Assembly: GCA_963703145.1 (NCBI GenBank)
Contig: OY969793.1
Span: 1,798,001-1,862,000 of the forward strand
Source of the DNA: Bog-756 sp963703145
GTDB taxonomy: Bacteria; Actinomycetota; Acidimicrobiia; Acidimicrobiales; RAAP-2
Length of the DNA stretch: 64,000 nucleotides
Reading direction: 5' to 3'
Shown piece after piece: positions 37,014 through 45,089 of this stretch (positions within the stretch are counted from its first letter, which is position 1; each line of letters begins with the position of its first letter). Both the position numbers and the translations under genes were made by a program. The notes beneath the pieces were generated by a model that worked only from the letters and a program-made list of their open reading frames with translations, ran no database searches and was not told where the DNA came from.

Positions 37014-37889
37014 ATGCGCGTGGCGGCCATCCAGACGACGGCGACCCCGGATCGCGGGGAGAACCTGGATGCGGCCACCGTGCTGGTGGAGGCTGCGGCT
37101 GCAGAGGGCGCCGAGCTGGTGGTACTTCCCGAGTACTTCTCCGTGGCCGGCTCACCCGGCCACCTCCGGGCCCACGCCGAGGCCCTCGATGGGCCCACGA
37201 TGACCTGGGCCACCGCGCTCGCCCGCCGGGTCCGGATCCACCTGGTGGCGGGCACGTTTCCCGAACGGAACGACGGCGCCGCCGGGCGGCTGTCCAACAC
37301 CAGCTGCCTGCTCGCTCCGTCAGGGGAGATCCTGGCCGTCTACCGCAAGATCCACCTGTTCGACGTGGCGCTCGGGGACGTCGCCTTCTGCGAGTCGGCG
37401 ACCATCGCCCCCGGCAACGACGTGGTCCTGGCCGCCCTCGGCGACGCAGAGGCCCCCGACGCCCAGACCCTCGGGCTGTCGGTCTGCTACGACCTGCGCT
37501 TCCCCGAGCTCTACCGCGTCCTGACGCTGCGTGGCGCCACCGTCATCGCCGTGCCCTCGGCCTTCACCGCGGCCACCGGGCCGGCCCATTGGGAGCTGTT
37601 GCTACGGGCCCGGGCCGTCGAGGACCAGGTGTATGTGATCGGCGCCGGCCAGGTGGGGACGCTGCCCCCGGGGATGCCGGCCTGCCACGGGCACTCGATG
37701 ATCGTCGACCCGTGGGGAACTGTCCTGGCCCAGCGGACCGATCCGACCCCGGGAATCGTGGTGGCTGATCTCGACCGGGCCGCGCAGGACCGGATGCGCT
37801 CTGAGCTGCCGGTTCTGGCAAATCGGCGGCCGGAGGCGTACCGTTGGCCCGATGACGACGCCAGGGGCAGGATCGGATCCGACCGCTGA
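37014..37889 (+). CDS. Carbon-nitrogen hydrolase (nitrilase superfamily)
   Basis: 291 aa from the ATG at 37014. The Glu-Lys-Cys triad is Glu40 (VVLPEYFS), Lys112 (VYRKIHLFD) and Cys158 (GLSVCYDLRFPELYR). The pattern resembles Nit2/omega-amidase or deaminated-glutathione amidase, but the substrate is not decided by sequence. The last 38 bp overlap the following gene. Confidence 0.9.
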   Translation: MRVAAIQTTATPDRGENLDAATVLVEAAAAEGAELVVLPEYFSVAGSPGHLRAHAEALDGPTMTWATALARRVRIHLVAGTFPERNDGAAGRLSNTSCLLAPSGEILAVYRKIHLFDVALGDVAFCESATIAPGNDVVLAALGDAEAPDAQTLGLSVCYDLRFPELYRVLTLRGATVIAVPSAFTAATGPAHWELLLRARAVEDQVYVIGAGQVGTLPPGMPACHGHSMIVDPWGTVLAQRTDPTPGIVVADLDRAAQDRMRSELPVLANRRPEAYRWPDDDARGRIGSDR

Positions 37890-38781
37890 CGGCCGGGCCG
37901 AGGGGCAGGCTGCACCGCCGCTGACGCGGCCGGCCTCCCCCAATGCGCCCTTCGAGGTCGGGATGTACGACTCGGGCGGCCTGCGGCTCTACTACGAGGT
38001 CCACGGCCACGGACCACGGGTGCTGATCTTCATGCACGGCATCCTCATGGACTCCAACATGAATCGTCGGCTGGCCAGCGACCTGTCCGCCCGGGGCTTC
38101 AAGGTGGTCCTGTTGGACCTCCCGGGCCACGGCCTGTCCGACAAGCCCGTGCGGGCCTCGTTCCATCGCATGGACACCTACGCCCGCCACGTGGTGAACC
38201 TCATGGACCACCTGGGCATCGACCGGGCTGTGGTCGGTGGGGTGTCCCTGGGGGGCAATGTGAGCCTTCTGGTGGCGGCCCAGGCACCCGAGCGGGTGCA
38301 GGGTCTCGTGATCGAGATGCCGGTCCTCGAGTGGGCGCTGCCGGCGGCGGCCATCACCTTCATCCCCATGCTCTTGGCCGTCCACTTCGCCCGGCCGGTG
38401 GTCAGCCGGGTGGCCGCGCTGTTCCGGCGCCTTCCCCGCACCGGACAGGGTGCCCTCGACAGCATCATGAACACCTTGTCCAACGAGCCGGTCGAGACCG
38501 CGGCCGTCCTCCACGGCATCCTGGCCGGACCCATCGCCCCCACGGTCGGACAGCGCGTGGCCATGGACGTCCCCGCCCTGGTCATCGGGCACCAGATCGA
38601 TCGGATCCACCCGTTCCACGACGCCGAGCAGCTGGCCAAGCGACTCCCCGACGGTCGCCTGCTCCAGGCCAACTCGGTCCTGGAGCTGCGCGTCAATCCG
38701 GGCCGCCTGACTGACGAGATCGCCCACTTCTTGGAAGCCACCTGGGAGGACCCACCCCGGGCCGACCGCCAGGTCAGCTGA
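37852..38781 (+). CDS. Alpha/beta-fold hydrolase
   Basis: 309 aa. Core motifs: MHGILMDSNMN (oxyanion HG), LLDLPGHGLSDKP, nucleophile elbow GGVSLGGN, and late acid-His in GHQIDRIHPF. The first ~35 residues are Pro/Ala-rich; a start at ATG 37963 (MYDSGGLRL) would give a cleaner fold with no overlap. Could be an esterase, lipase or dehalogenase. Possibly co-transcribed with the nitrilase-like gene. Confidence 0.85.
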   Translation: MTTPGAGSDPTADGRAEGQAAPPLTRPASPNAPFEVGMYDSGGLRLYYEVHGHGPRVLIFMHGILMDSNMNRRLASDLSARGFKVVLLDLPGHGLSDKPVRASFHRMDTYARHVVNLMDHLGIDRAVVGGVSLGGNVSLLVAAQAPERVQGLVIEMPVLEWALPAAAITFIPMLLAVHFARPVVSRVAALFRRLPRTGQGALDSIMNTLSNEPVETAAVLHGILAGPIAPTVGQRVAMDVPALVIGHQIDRIHPFHDAEQLAKRLPDGRLLQANSVLELRVNPGRLTDEIAHFLEATWEDPPRADRQVS

Positions 38782-38801
38782 GCCGGGGCCCTCAGGGGCT
38801 G

Positions 38802-39242
38802 TCAGTCGTCGAAATCGGGCCGGCGGTTGCGCTTTCGCTCGGACAGGTGGCGCTTGGCCTCGAGTCGCCGCTCCTTGGCGCCGCGCGACGGCCGGGTCGG
38901 CCGACGGGGTTTGTCGATGTGGAGTGCGTCGGCCATCCGCTGGCGGAATCGGTCGACAGCCAGCTGCCGGTTGCGCAACTGGGATCGCTCGTCGTCGGCA
39001 ACCACCCGTACCTCGGGGCCCAGTTTGTCGAGGAGCCGTGCCCGCTGACGGGGGCCCAGGGACGCCGACCGGGCCACGTCGAACCGCACCTCCACCCGGG
39101 TGCTGACCTTATTGGCGTGCTGGCCGCCGGGCCCGCTGCTCGGGGTGAAGCGGAACTGGAGTTCGGCCAGGGGGATCGAGAGCGACGGCGTGATGCGGAG
39201 GCTGCCGGGATCGGGGCCGGGATCGGTCCTGGGAGCGCTCAC
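38802..39242 (-). CDS. arfB: Alternative ribosome-rescue factor ArfB (YaeJ/ICT1 type)
   Basis: 146 aa from a GTG that overlaps the preceding stop (GTGA). It holds the catalytic GGQ in TPSSGPGGQHANKVSTRV, needed for peptidyl-tRNA hydrolysis on stalled ribosomes. The C-terminal tail is strongly basic (KRHLSERKRNRR), fitting the empty mRNA channel. Translationally coupled to the FAH-family gene upstream. Confidence 0.92.
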   Translation of the reverse strand: MSAPRTDPGPDPGSLRITPSLSIPLAELQFRFTPSSGPGGQHANKVSTRVEVRFDVARSASLGPRQRARLLDKLGPEVRVVADDERSQLRNRQLAVDRFRQRMADALHIDKPRRPTRPSRGAKERRLEAKRHLSERKRNRRPDFDD

Positions 39243-40126
39243 CGCTCCACCGCGTCGGCGGTGGCCGGTGGCTCTGGCTCGTCGATCACAGGGTTGGACA
39301 ATTCCCCCACGCCCTCGATGGCGACGGTGACCACGTCGCCCGACCGGAGCCACCGGGGCTCCGCCTCGCCCGCGGCCACCCCGGCCGGCGTGCCGGTGGC
39401 CAGCAGCATTCCCGGCTCCAGCGTGAAGGCCGCCGACAGGTGTTCGATCATCTGGGCGCAGGTGAAGATCATGTCGGCCGTGTTGCCGTCCTGTCGCAAC
39501 GCACCGTTGACCGCGGTGCGCACCGCCAGGTCCTGGGGGTCGTCCACCTCGTCGGTGGTGACGAGCCACGGGCCGGTCGGTCCGTGGGTATCGAAGCCCT
39601 TCCCCATCATCATGGTGGGAGACCGCCGCTGCCAGTCCCGGACGCTGACGTCGTTGACCACGGTGAATCCTGCCACCACCTCGAACGCCCGGTCGGCCGG
39701 CACGTGGCGGCACCGACGTCCGATGACCAGACCGAGCTCTCCTTCGTAGTCAACCGCCGTGGACACCCACGGGACCTCGATGGCCGCGCCCGGTCCGATC
39801 ACGCACGTCGGCTGCTTGGAGAACCAGGTCTGGAACTCGGGACGCTCGTGGCCGAGTTCCTCGATGTGGGCGGCATAGTTCCGCGCGATGGCCAGGAACG
39901 ACGGCGGCCTCGGCACGGGGGCGACGAGCGGAGCGCCCGCCAGCGGTATCCGCCGCGCACCGGTCGAGGCGGCCCGCTCCAGTGCCGGGCGGGCGTCGTC
40001 GCCGAGCTCCAGCAGTGCCGCCATCTCCCCCGGCAGGCCGACGGACGGATCGGTGAGGTCGACAACCTCGTCGGCCACGACGAGCCCGGTCCGCCGGGCG
40101 TCGTCCACCATGCTCACCAGTCGCAC
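39239..40126 (-). CDS. Fumarylacetoacetate hydrolase family protein
   Basis: 295 aa. The C-terminal FAH fold shows NYAAHIEE, the metal-site VDYEGELGLVIG, GFTVVNDVSVRDWQ, GKGFDTHGPTGPW and TGTPAGVA. Family members cleave or decarboxylate acylpyruvates and related 2-oxo acids. Short N-terminal domain present. Coupled to arfB, which is likely incidental. Divergent from the SDR at 40166. Confidence 0.92.
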   Translation of the reverse strand: MRLVSMVDDARRTGLVVADEVVDLTDPSVGLPGEMAALLELGDDARPALERAASTGARRIPLAGAPLVAPVPRPPSFLAIARNYAAHIEELGHERPEFQTWFSKQPTCVIGPGAAIEVPWVSTAVDYEGELGLVIGRRCRHVPADRAFEVVAGFTVVNDVSVRDWQRRSPTMMMGKGFDTHGPTGPWLVTTDEVDDPQDLAVRTAVNGALRQDGNTADMIFTCAQMIEHLSAAFTLEPGMLLATGTPAGVAAGEAEPRWLRSGDVVTVAIEGVGELSNPVIDEPEPPATADAVER

Positions 40127-40165
40127 ACCCAGAACTTAGGGCAGGCCCGGCCCTACACTCGTCCC

Positions 40166-40936
40166 ATGGCTGACCTCCCACCACCGCTGTCGGGTGCCGG
40201 CGCGTCCGACTTCGCCGGTCAGACCGTCCTGATCACCGGGTCCTCGTCGGGCATCGGGGCCTCCACCGCCCGACGGTTCGCCGGCCTGGGTGCAACGGTG
40301 GTGGTCAACTCGTCCACGTCGGTCGAGGCGGGCGAGGCCGTCGCGGCCGAGCTGGCCGGGGCCAGCTACGTGCAGGCCGACGTGGCTGATCCGCTCCAGG
40401 CCCAGCGCCTGATCGACCAGGTCATCGACCGGCACGGACGGCTCGATGTGCTGGTCAACAACGCCGGGACGACGGCGGTGATCCCCCACGGGGACCTCGA
40501 TGCCGCCACACCCGAGATCTGGCGCCGCATCTTCGATGTCAACGTCATCGGCACTTGGCAGGTCACCGTGGCCGCCGTCGACCATCTCCGGGCCTCGGGT
40601 CGGGGCCAGATCGTCAACGTGTCGTCCATCGCCGGCGAGCGCCCCACCGGGAGCTCCATCCCCTACGCCTGCTCGAAGGCGGCGGTCAGCCACCTCACCC
40701 GGCTGCTGGCCAACACCCTCGGACCCGATGTCCGGGTCAATGCCGTGGCACCCGGCCTGGTCGACACCCCCTGGACCGAGGACTGGGAGTTCGTGCGCCA
40801 GTTCGTGACGGCCCAGGCCCCGCTGCAGCGCACGGCCACCCCCGACGACGTGGCCGAAGTCATCCTGGGTCTGGCCCGTGCCACCTATGTGACCGGTGAG
40901 GTCGTGGTGGTCGATGGGGGCCTCACCCTCCGATGA
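40166..40936 (+). CDS. Short-chain dehydrogenase/reductase (classical, FabG-like)
   Basis: 256 aa. TGSSSGIGAS cofactor loop, VNNAGTT, catalytic Ser in VNVSSIAG, YACSK as YxxxK, NAVAPGLVDTP and a C-terminal VVVDGGLTLR. The Asn-Ser after strand 2 leans toward NADPH. Substrate unknown. Confidence 0.92.
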   Translation: MADLPPPLSGAGASDFAGQTVLITGSSSGIGASTARRFAGLGATVVVNSSTSVEAGEAVAAELAGASYVQADVADPLQAQRLIDQVIDRHGRLDVLVNNAGTTAVIPHGDLDAATPEIWRRIFDVNVIGTWQVTVAAVDHLRASGRGQIVNVSSIAGERPTGSSIPYACSKAAVSHLTRLLANTLGPDVRVNAVAPGLVDTPWTEDWEFVRQFVTAQAPLQRTATPDDVAEVILGLARATYVTGEVVVVDGGLTLR

Positions 40937-40961
40937 CCTCGCGGCCCGCCTCCGATCCCGG

Positions 40962-41534
40962 TCAGAGCGGGCCGGAGTCCGTGGCTTTCACCGTGGGCCG
41001 CTCCCAGCGCTCCCGCTCCAGGCGCCAGATCCCGTGGGGCTGCTCGGGGTAGCTGGACAGCACCTGGTCGCCGACGAGGTGCAGGCCCAACCGTTCGGCC
41101 ACCGCCTGGGACCGAGCGTTGTCGGGAAGGATCACACTGACCACGGCATCGACACTCATGACCTCGAAGGCATAGGCGATGGATTCCGCCCCGGCCTCGG
41201 TGGCGTAGCCCTGTCCCCAGAAGCGGGGGTGCAGCGCCCAGCCGACCTCGAGGCCCGGCCAGTCCGGCCGCTCGGGCCGGTGGAGGCCGGCTCGGCCCAC
41301 AAACCGGCCCGTGGCCCGCTCTTCCAGCGCGAACTGGCCCGATCCTCTGAGCTCCCACTGGCCGCGCCACGCCGACATGCTCTGCCAGGCGTCGTAGCGC
41401 GAGGGCGGCCCGGTCAGTCGGAGCGAACGTCGCACCTGGGGGTCGCCCAACAGCTCGGCGTAGTCGTCGAGGTCTGACTCTTCGAACGGGCGCAGGATGA
41501 GCCGCTCGGTCACCAGGGTGGGACACGCAGTCAT
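40962..41534 (-). CDS. GNAT family N-acetyltransferase (RimJ/RimL-like)
   Basis: 190 aa. TERLILRPFEESDLDDY at the N-terminus, GWALHPRFWGQGYATEAG for the acetyl-CoA loop, and DNARSQAVAERLG in the C-terminal block are the RimJ-type marks. Could acetylate a protein N-terminus or a small amine. Confidence 0.9.
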   Translation of the reverse strand: MTACPTLVTERLILRPFEESDLDDYAELLGDPQVRRSLRLTGPPSRYDAWQSMSAWRGQWELRGSGQFALEERATGRFVGRAGLHRPERPDWPGLEVGWALHPRFWGQGYATEAGAESIAYAFEVMSVDAVVSVILPDNARSQAVAERLGLHLVGDQVLSSYPEQPHGIWRLERERWERPTVKATDSGPL

Positions 41535-41571
41535 GGTCGCGGTCGTCGCACGGTGCTAGGTCCGGGAACGT

Positions 41572-42009
41572 TCAGGTCAGGGTGGTGTCGATGGCCAGGC
41601 CGGCGCGCAAGGTACGGGTAACCGGTGTCCGCGACGCGATCTCCGCCAGCCGATGACGCTGCTCCTCGGTGAGGTCGCCCGAGACCTGGATGGTCCGCTC
41701 GATGCGCTCGGTCTTGTCGGCACCGTCGCCGGTGCGCAACAGGCGGGCCCGCACCTTCACCTCGCCCAGCGCCCAGCCCTTCCGGTTGGCGTACATGCGG
41801 AGGGTGGCCGCCGTGCACTGGACGAGCCCGGCCAACAGCAGCTGGTAGGGCCCGGGACCCCGATCGTCGCCGCCCACTTCGGGGCCCTCGTCGGTGACGA
41901 GCCGGTGCCGGCCGGCGCGCACCTCCCCCTGGTAACCCGACGCGCTGGTCAAGGTGACCATGGTGATCGGATGCTCCCCCTCGATGGGCGCGGCCTTGGG
42001 GGAGCTCAT
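41572..42009 (-). CDS. OsmC family protein
   Basis: 145 aa. GYQGEVRAGRHRLVTDEG, GPGPYQLLLAGLVQCTAATLRMYANRKG with the reactive Cys in the helix, and a final ASRTPVTRTL segment. The second peroxidatic Cys is Thr at the usual CPV site (RTPVTRTL), so peroxidase activity is uncertain. Divergent from the kdp region. Confidence 0.88.
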   Translation of the reverse strand: MSSPKAAPIEGEHPITMVTLTSASGYQGEVRAGRHRLVTDEGPEVGGDDRGPGPYQLLLAGLVQCTAATLRMYANRKGWALGEVKVRARLLRTGDGADKTERIERTIQVSGDLTEEQRHRLAEIASRTPVTRTLRAGLAIDTTLT

Positions 42010-42090
42010 CGGTTGCGACCGGCACTGCTGTCGCCGCCGACTCGGCCTAGCCGCTTCCTATCCTCGTCCATGCCGACTTCGTAGCACCGA

Positions 42091-42146
42091 ATGCCGGTCC
42101 GGCGTAACAGGGGCGTGAAAATGCCGGGCCAGGGCGTAACAAGGGG
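42091..42146 (+). repeat. Tandem imperfect direct repeat upstream of the kdp operon
   Basis: ATGCCGGTCCGGCGTAACAG then GGG (42091-42113), and a second copy with ATGCCGG at 42121 and GGCGTAACAAGGGG ending at 42146, about 30 bp later, differing by small insertions. Right after lies GAGAA (42146-42150) ... TTCTC (42158-42162). Placement in front of the potassium genes suggests a regulator site, perhaps KdpE. Confidence 0.5.
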
Positions 42147-42192
42147 AGAAAACACCCTTCTCACCAGGACTGCCTGGTGTCAGCGTGGACCC

Positions 42193-43032
42193 GTGGCCCC
42201 GGTACGACACACAGCGGTGGGATCGGCGAGCGGCCGGGACGGCGCCCCCGGGCCGGCCGGCGAGCCGAGCGAGGCCCGCATCCTCGGTCTCCGCACCGAC
42301 GCCTGGATCCTGCTGGCCGCCGTCGCCGCACCGGTGGCCACCGCGGCGGCATTGGTCCCTGGGCGCGGCCACCTCGACACCGGAGACGACGCCTTGATCC
42401 TCGTGCTGGTCATCGTGGCCGTGGCAAGCACCGGCCGACGGTTGGCCGCAGCGGCGGCCGCCTTGGTGTCGGCGCTGTCCTTCGATGTCTTTCTGACCCG
42501 CCCCTACGGCTCGTTCCGGATCACCCAGGCCCGCGATCTGACCACCGAGATCCTGTTGCTGGCCGTGGGGTTGGCCGTCGGCGAGCTGGCCGCCCGGGGT
42601 CGGTCCCATCGCCGAGCCGCCACCCTGAGCCACCACCAGATGTCCCTCCTCCACTCGGTGACCGAACTGGCCGCCACGGGCCGTGAGCCCCGCCAGATCG
42701 TCGATGCCGCCACCGAGGGCATCCACGAGCTCCTCTTCCTCCGCCAGTGCCGATTCACCCAGCGCGACCCCGGACCGGTCACGGCCCGCATCGCTCCCGA
42801 CGGGGAGGTCCTGGTGGGCGCCGAGCACTGGTCGACCGACGACCTGGGTCTCCCCACCCGGAGCGTCGATCTGCCGGTGCGCGGCAACGGCTGGCTGCTC
42901 GGCCACTTCATCCTGACCCCCACACCGGGCAAGCCGGTCAGCCACGACCGGCTGCTGGTGGCGGTGGCCGTGGCCGACCAGGTCGGTTCAGCGCTGGCCG
43001 CCGAACACCCGAGCCCGCTGGCCCGGTCGTGA
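42193..43032 (+). CDS. Stand-alone DUF4118-GAF membrane sensor protein (KdpD-like module)
   Basis: 279 aa from a GTG at 42193; the start is uncertain, with an in-frame ATG at 42121 inside the repeat. Three or four TM helices with the KdpD/DUF4118 pattern (LSFDVFLTRPYGSFRI). A cytosolic GAF-like domain follows (SLLHSVTELAATG, VAVADQVGSALAAEH). There is no histidine-kinase domain. It duplicates the membrane and GAF part of KdpD encoded 5 kb further on. Starts a co-directional run into kdpF. Confidence 0.8.
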   Translation: MAPVRHTAVGSASGRDGAPGPAGEPSEARILGLRTDAWILLAAVAAPVATAAALVPGRGHLDTGDDALILVLVIVAVASTGRRLAAAAAALVSALSFDVFLTRPYGSFRITQARDLTTEILLLAVGLAVGELAARGRSHRRAATLSHHQMSLLHSVTELAATGREPRQIVDAATEGIHELLFLRQCRFTQRDPGPVTARIAPDGEVLVGAEHWSTDDLGLPTRSVDLPVRGNGWLLGHFILTPTPGKPVSHDRLLVAVAVADQVGSALAAEHPSPLARS

Positions 43033-43080
43033 CCCGTCGCCGTCCATCCCAGACAACACACCACCACAAGCGAGGTACCC

Positions 43081-43275
43081 ATGGTTGACCTGCTCTATGT
43101 CGCGACCATCATCGGCTTCTTCGCCCTGATGGTCGCCTTCGTCCGCTGGTGCGAGCACATCATCGGCAAGGACGACCCCGTCGACTTCGCCTACGACGGC
43201 ATCGAGGACGACGCCGACGACAATCCCCGCCACCACGGGTCCACCACGCCCGAGCCTGAGGAGGTACCGGCATGA
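43081..43275 (+). CDS. Small membrane protein of the kdp operon
   Basis: 64 aa. One TM segment (LLYVATIIGFFALMVAFVRW) and an acidic cytosolic tail (DGIEDDADDN, EPEEVPA). AAGCGAGGTA sits before the ATG. The stop overlaps kdpF by 4 bp (ATGA). This protein occurs in some actinobacterial kdp operons; function unknown. Confidence 0.8.
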   Translation: MVDLLYVATIIGFFALMVAFVRWCEHIIGKDDPVDFAYDGIEDDADDNPRHHGSTTPEPEEVPA

Positions 43276-43364
43276 AGAGCTACGACAACCTGGTCGGACT
43301 GATCCTGTCGGTGCTGGTCACCGCCTACCTGATCTACGCCCTCATCGCCCCCGAGAAGCTCTAA
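43272..43364 (+). CDS. kdpF: Potassium-transporting ATPase small subunit KdpF
   Basis: 30 aa, single hydrophobic helix (LVGLILSVLVTAYLIYALIAPEKL), missed by length-filtered calls. Ends in the typical PEKL. ATGA overlap with the gene before, TAATG one-base overlap with kdpA. KdpF stabilises the KdpABC complex. Confidence 0.93.
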   Translation: MKSYDNLVGLILSVLVTAYLIYALIAPEKL

Positions 43365-45076
43365 TGACCCAGAACGTCATCGACGTCCTCATCCTGATCG
43401 CGCTGTTGGCGATCTCGACACCGCTGCTCGGCTCCTACATGGCCAAGGTCTTCTCGAACAAGAAGGCCCCCGGCGACCGGTTCTTCCTCCCCATCGAACG
43501 CCTGGTGTACCGGGCCACCGGCGTCAATCCCGAAGGCGAGCAGCGTTGGACGGTCTACGCCATCTCCGTCCTGGCCTTCTCGATGGTGTCGGCCCTGGTT
43601 CTCTACGGGATGCAGCGCATCCAGGCCCACGTGCCCTTCAACCCCGACCACCTGGGCAACGTCAGCGCGCCCCTCTCGTTCAACACCGCGGTCAGCTTCC
43701 TCACCAACACCAACTGGCAGAACTACGCCGGTGAGGACACCATGGCCCAGTTCACCCAGATGGCCGGCCTGGTCGTCGAGATGTTCGCCTCGGCCGCCGC
43801 CGGCATTGCTGTGGCCGTCGCCCTCATGCGGGGCCTGACCCGCAAGCGCTCGACCACGTTGGGCAATTTCTGGGTCGACCTGGTCCGGATCATCACCCGC
43901 ATCCTGTTCCCGATGGCCATCGTGGTGACCATCATCTTCATCGCCCAAGGAGCCGAGCAGAACCTGCACGCCGCCCACGTGCTCACCACCGTCTCGGGCC
44001 AGACCCAGGCCCTGCCCGGTGGGCCGGTGGCCTCCCAAGAGGCCATCAAGCAGATCGGCACCAACGGCGGTGGCTACCTGAACGTGAACGCCGCCCACCC
44101 CTTCGAGAACCCCACCGGGCTGACCAACCTGCTCTCCAACTGGATGTTGCTGTCCATCCCCTTCGCCCTCGGGTGGACCTTCGGCAAGCTGGCCAAGGAC
44201 CGCAAGCAGGGCCTGGCCGTGATCGGGGCCATGTTCGCCCTGTGGATCATCGCCGCCGCCCTGGTGGCCCCGTTCGAGGCCAACGGCAACATCCACATCA
44301 GCCAGGCCCACGTCTCCCAGACGGTGAGCGCCACCTCGCCCGGCGGCAACATGGAGGGCAAGGAGGTGCGGTTCGGACCGATCATCTCCTCGGTGTTCGG
44401 CTCCTCGTCGACGGGCACCTCCACCGGGTCGGTCGACTCGGCCCACGACAGCTACACCCCGCTCGGCGGTGGCGTGCTGATGTTCAACATGATGCTCGGC
44501 GAGGTCAGCCCGGGCGGTGTCGGGTCCGGCCTCTACGGGATGCTCATCTTCGCCCTGCTGGCCGTGTTCGTGGCCGGGTTGATGGTCGGGCGAACGCCGG
44601 AGTACCTGGGCAAGAAGATCCAGGCGGCCGAGATGAAGCTGGTCGTGCTGTACCTCTTGATGGTGCCGTTGGTGGCCCTGACCTTCGCTGCCATCTCGCT
44701 CATCATGCACACCTCGCTGGCATCCATCGAGAATCCCGGGCCCCACGGCCTGTCCGAGGTCACCTACGCCTTCGTGTCGGCATCGAACAACAACGGCTCG
44801 GCCTTCGGTGGGCTCAGCGGCAACACCGACTGGTACAACACCACGCTCGGGATCTGCATGCTGGTTGGGCGGTTCGCTCTCATGGTGCCGGTGCTGGCCA
44901 TCGCCGGCTCCCTGGTCCGGAAGCAAAAGGTTCCACCGTCCTCGGGGACCTTCCCCACCGGCACACCGCTGTTCGCTCTGCTCCTCGGCGGTATCGCCGT
45001 CATCGTGGTCGGACTCACCTATCTGCCCGTGCTGTCCCTCGGGCCGATCGTCGAGCACCTGGCCGGAAAGTTCTGA
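43364..45076 (+). CDS. kdpA: Potassium-transporting ATPase subunit A, K+ channel-like subunit
   Basis: 570 aa membrane subunit that selects K+. The four pore loops are visible: TNTNWQNYAGE, GTNGGGYLNVNAAHP, GEVSPGGVGSGLYG and ASNNNGSAFGG. ATG at 43364 shares a base with the kdpF stop. Length matches the family. Confidence 0.97.
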   Translation: MTQNVIDVLILIALLAISTPLLGSYMAKVFSNKKAPGDRFFLPIERLVYRATGVNPEGEQRWTVYAISVLAFSMVSALVLYGMQRIQAHVPFNPDHLGNVSAPLSFNTAVSFLTNTNWQNYAGEDTMAQFTQMAGLVVEMFASAAAGIAVAVALMRGLTRKRSTTLGNFWVDLVRIITRILFPMAIVVTIIFIAQGAEQNLHAAHVLTTVSGQTQALPGGPVASQEAIKQIGTNGGGYLNVNAAHPFENPTGLTNLLSNWMLLSIPFALGWTFGKLAKDRKQGLAVIGAMFALWIIAAALVAPFEANGNIHISQAHVSQTVSATSPGGNMEGKEVRFGPIISSVFGSSSTGTSTGSVDSAHDSYTPLGGGVLMFNMMLGEVSPGGVGSGLYGMLIFALLAVFVAGLMVGRTPEYLGKKIQAAEMKLVVLYLLMVPLVALTFAAISLIMHTSLASIENPGPHGLSEVTYAFVSASNNNGSAFGGLSGNTDWYNTTLGICMLVGRFALMVPVLAIAGSLVRKQKVPPSSGTFPTGTPLFALLLGGIAVIVVGLTYLPVLSLGPIVEHLAGKF

Positions 45077-45089
45077 GAAGGAGACCCTG

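Noticed and set aside
42010..42192. Riboswitch before the kdp genes
   Set aside because: Space is short and dominated by the direct repeat; no conserved aptamer core recognised.
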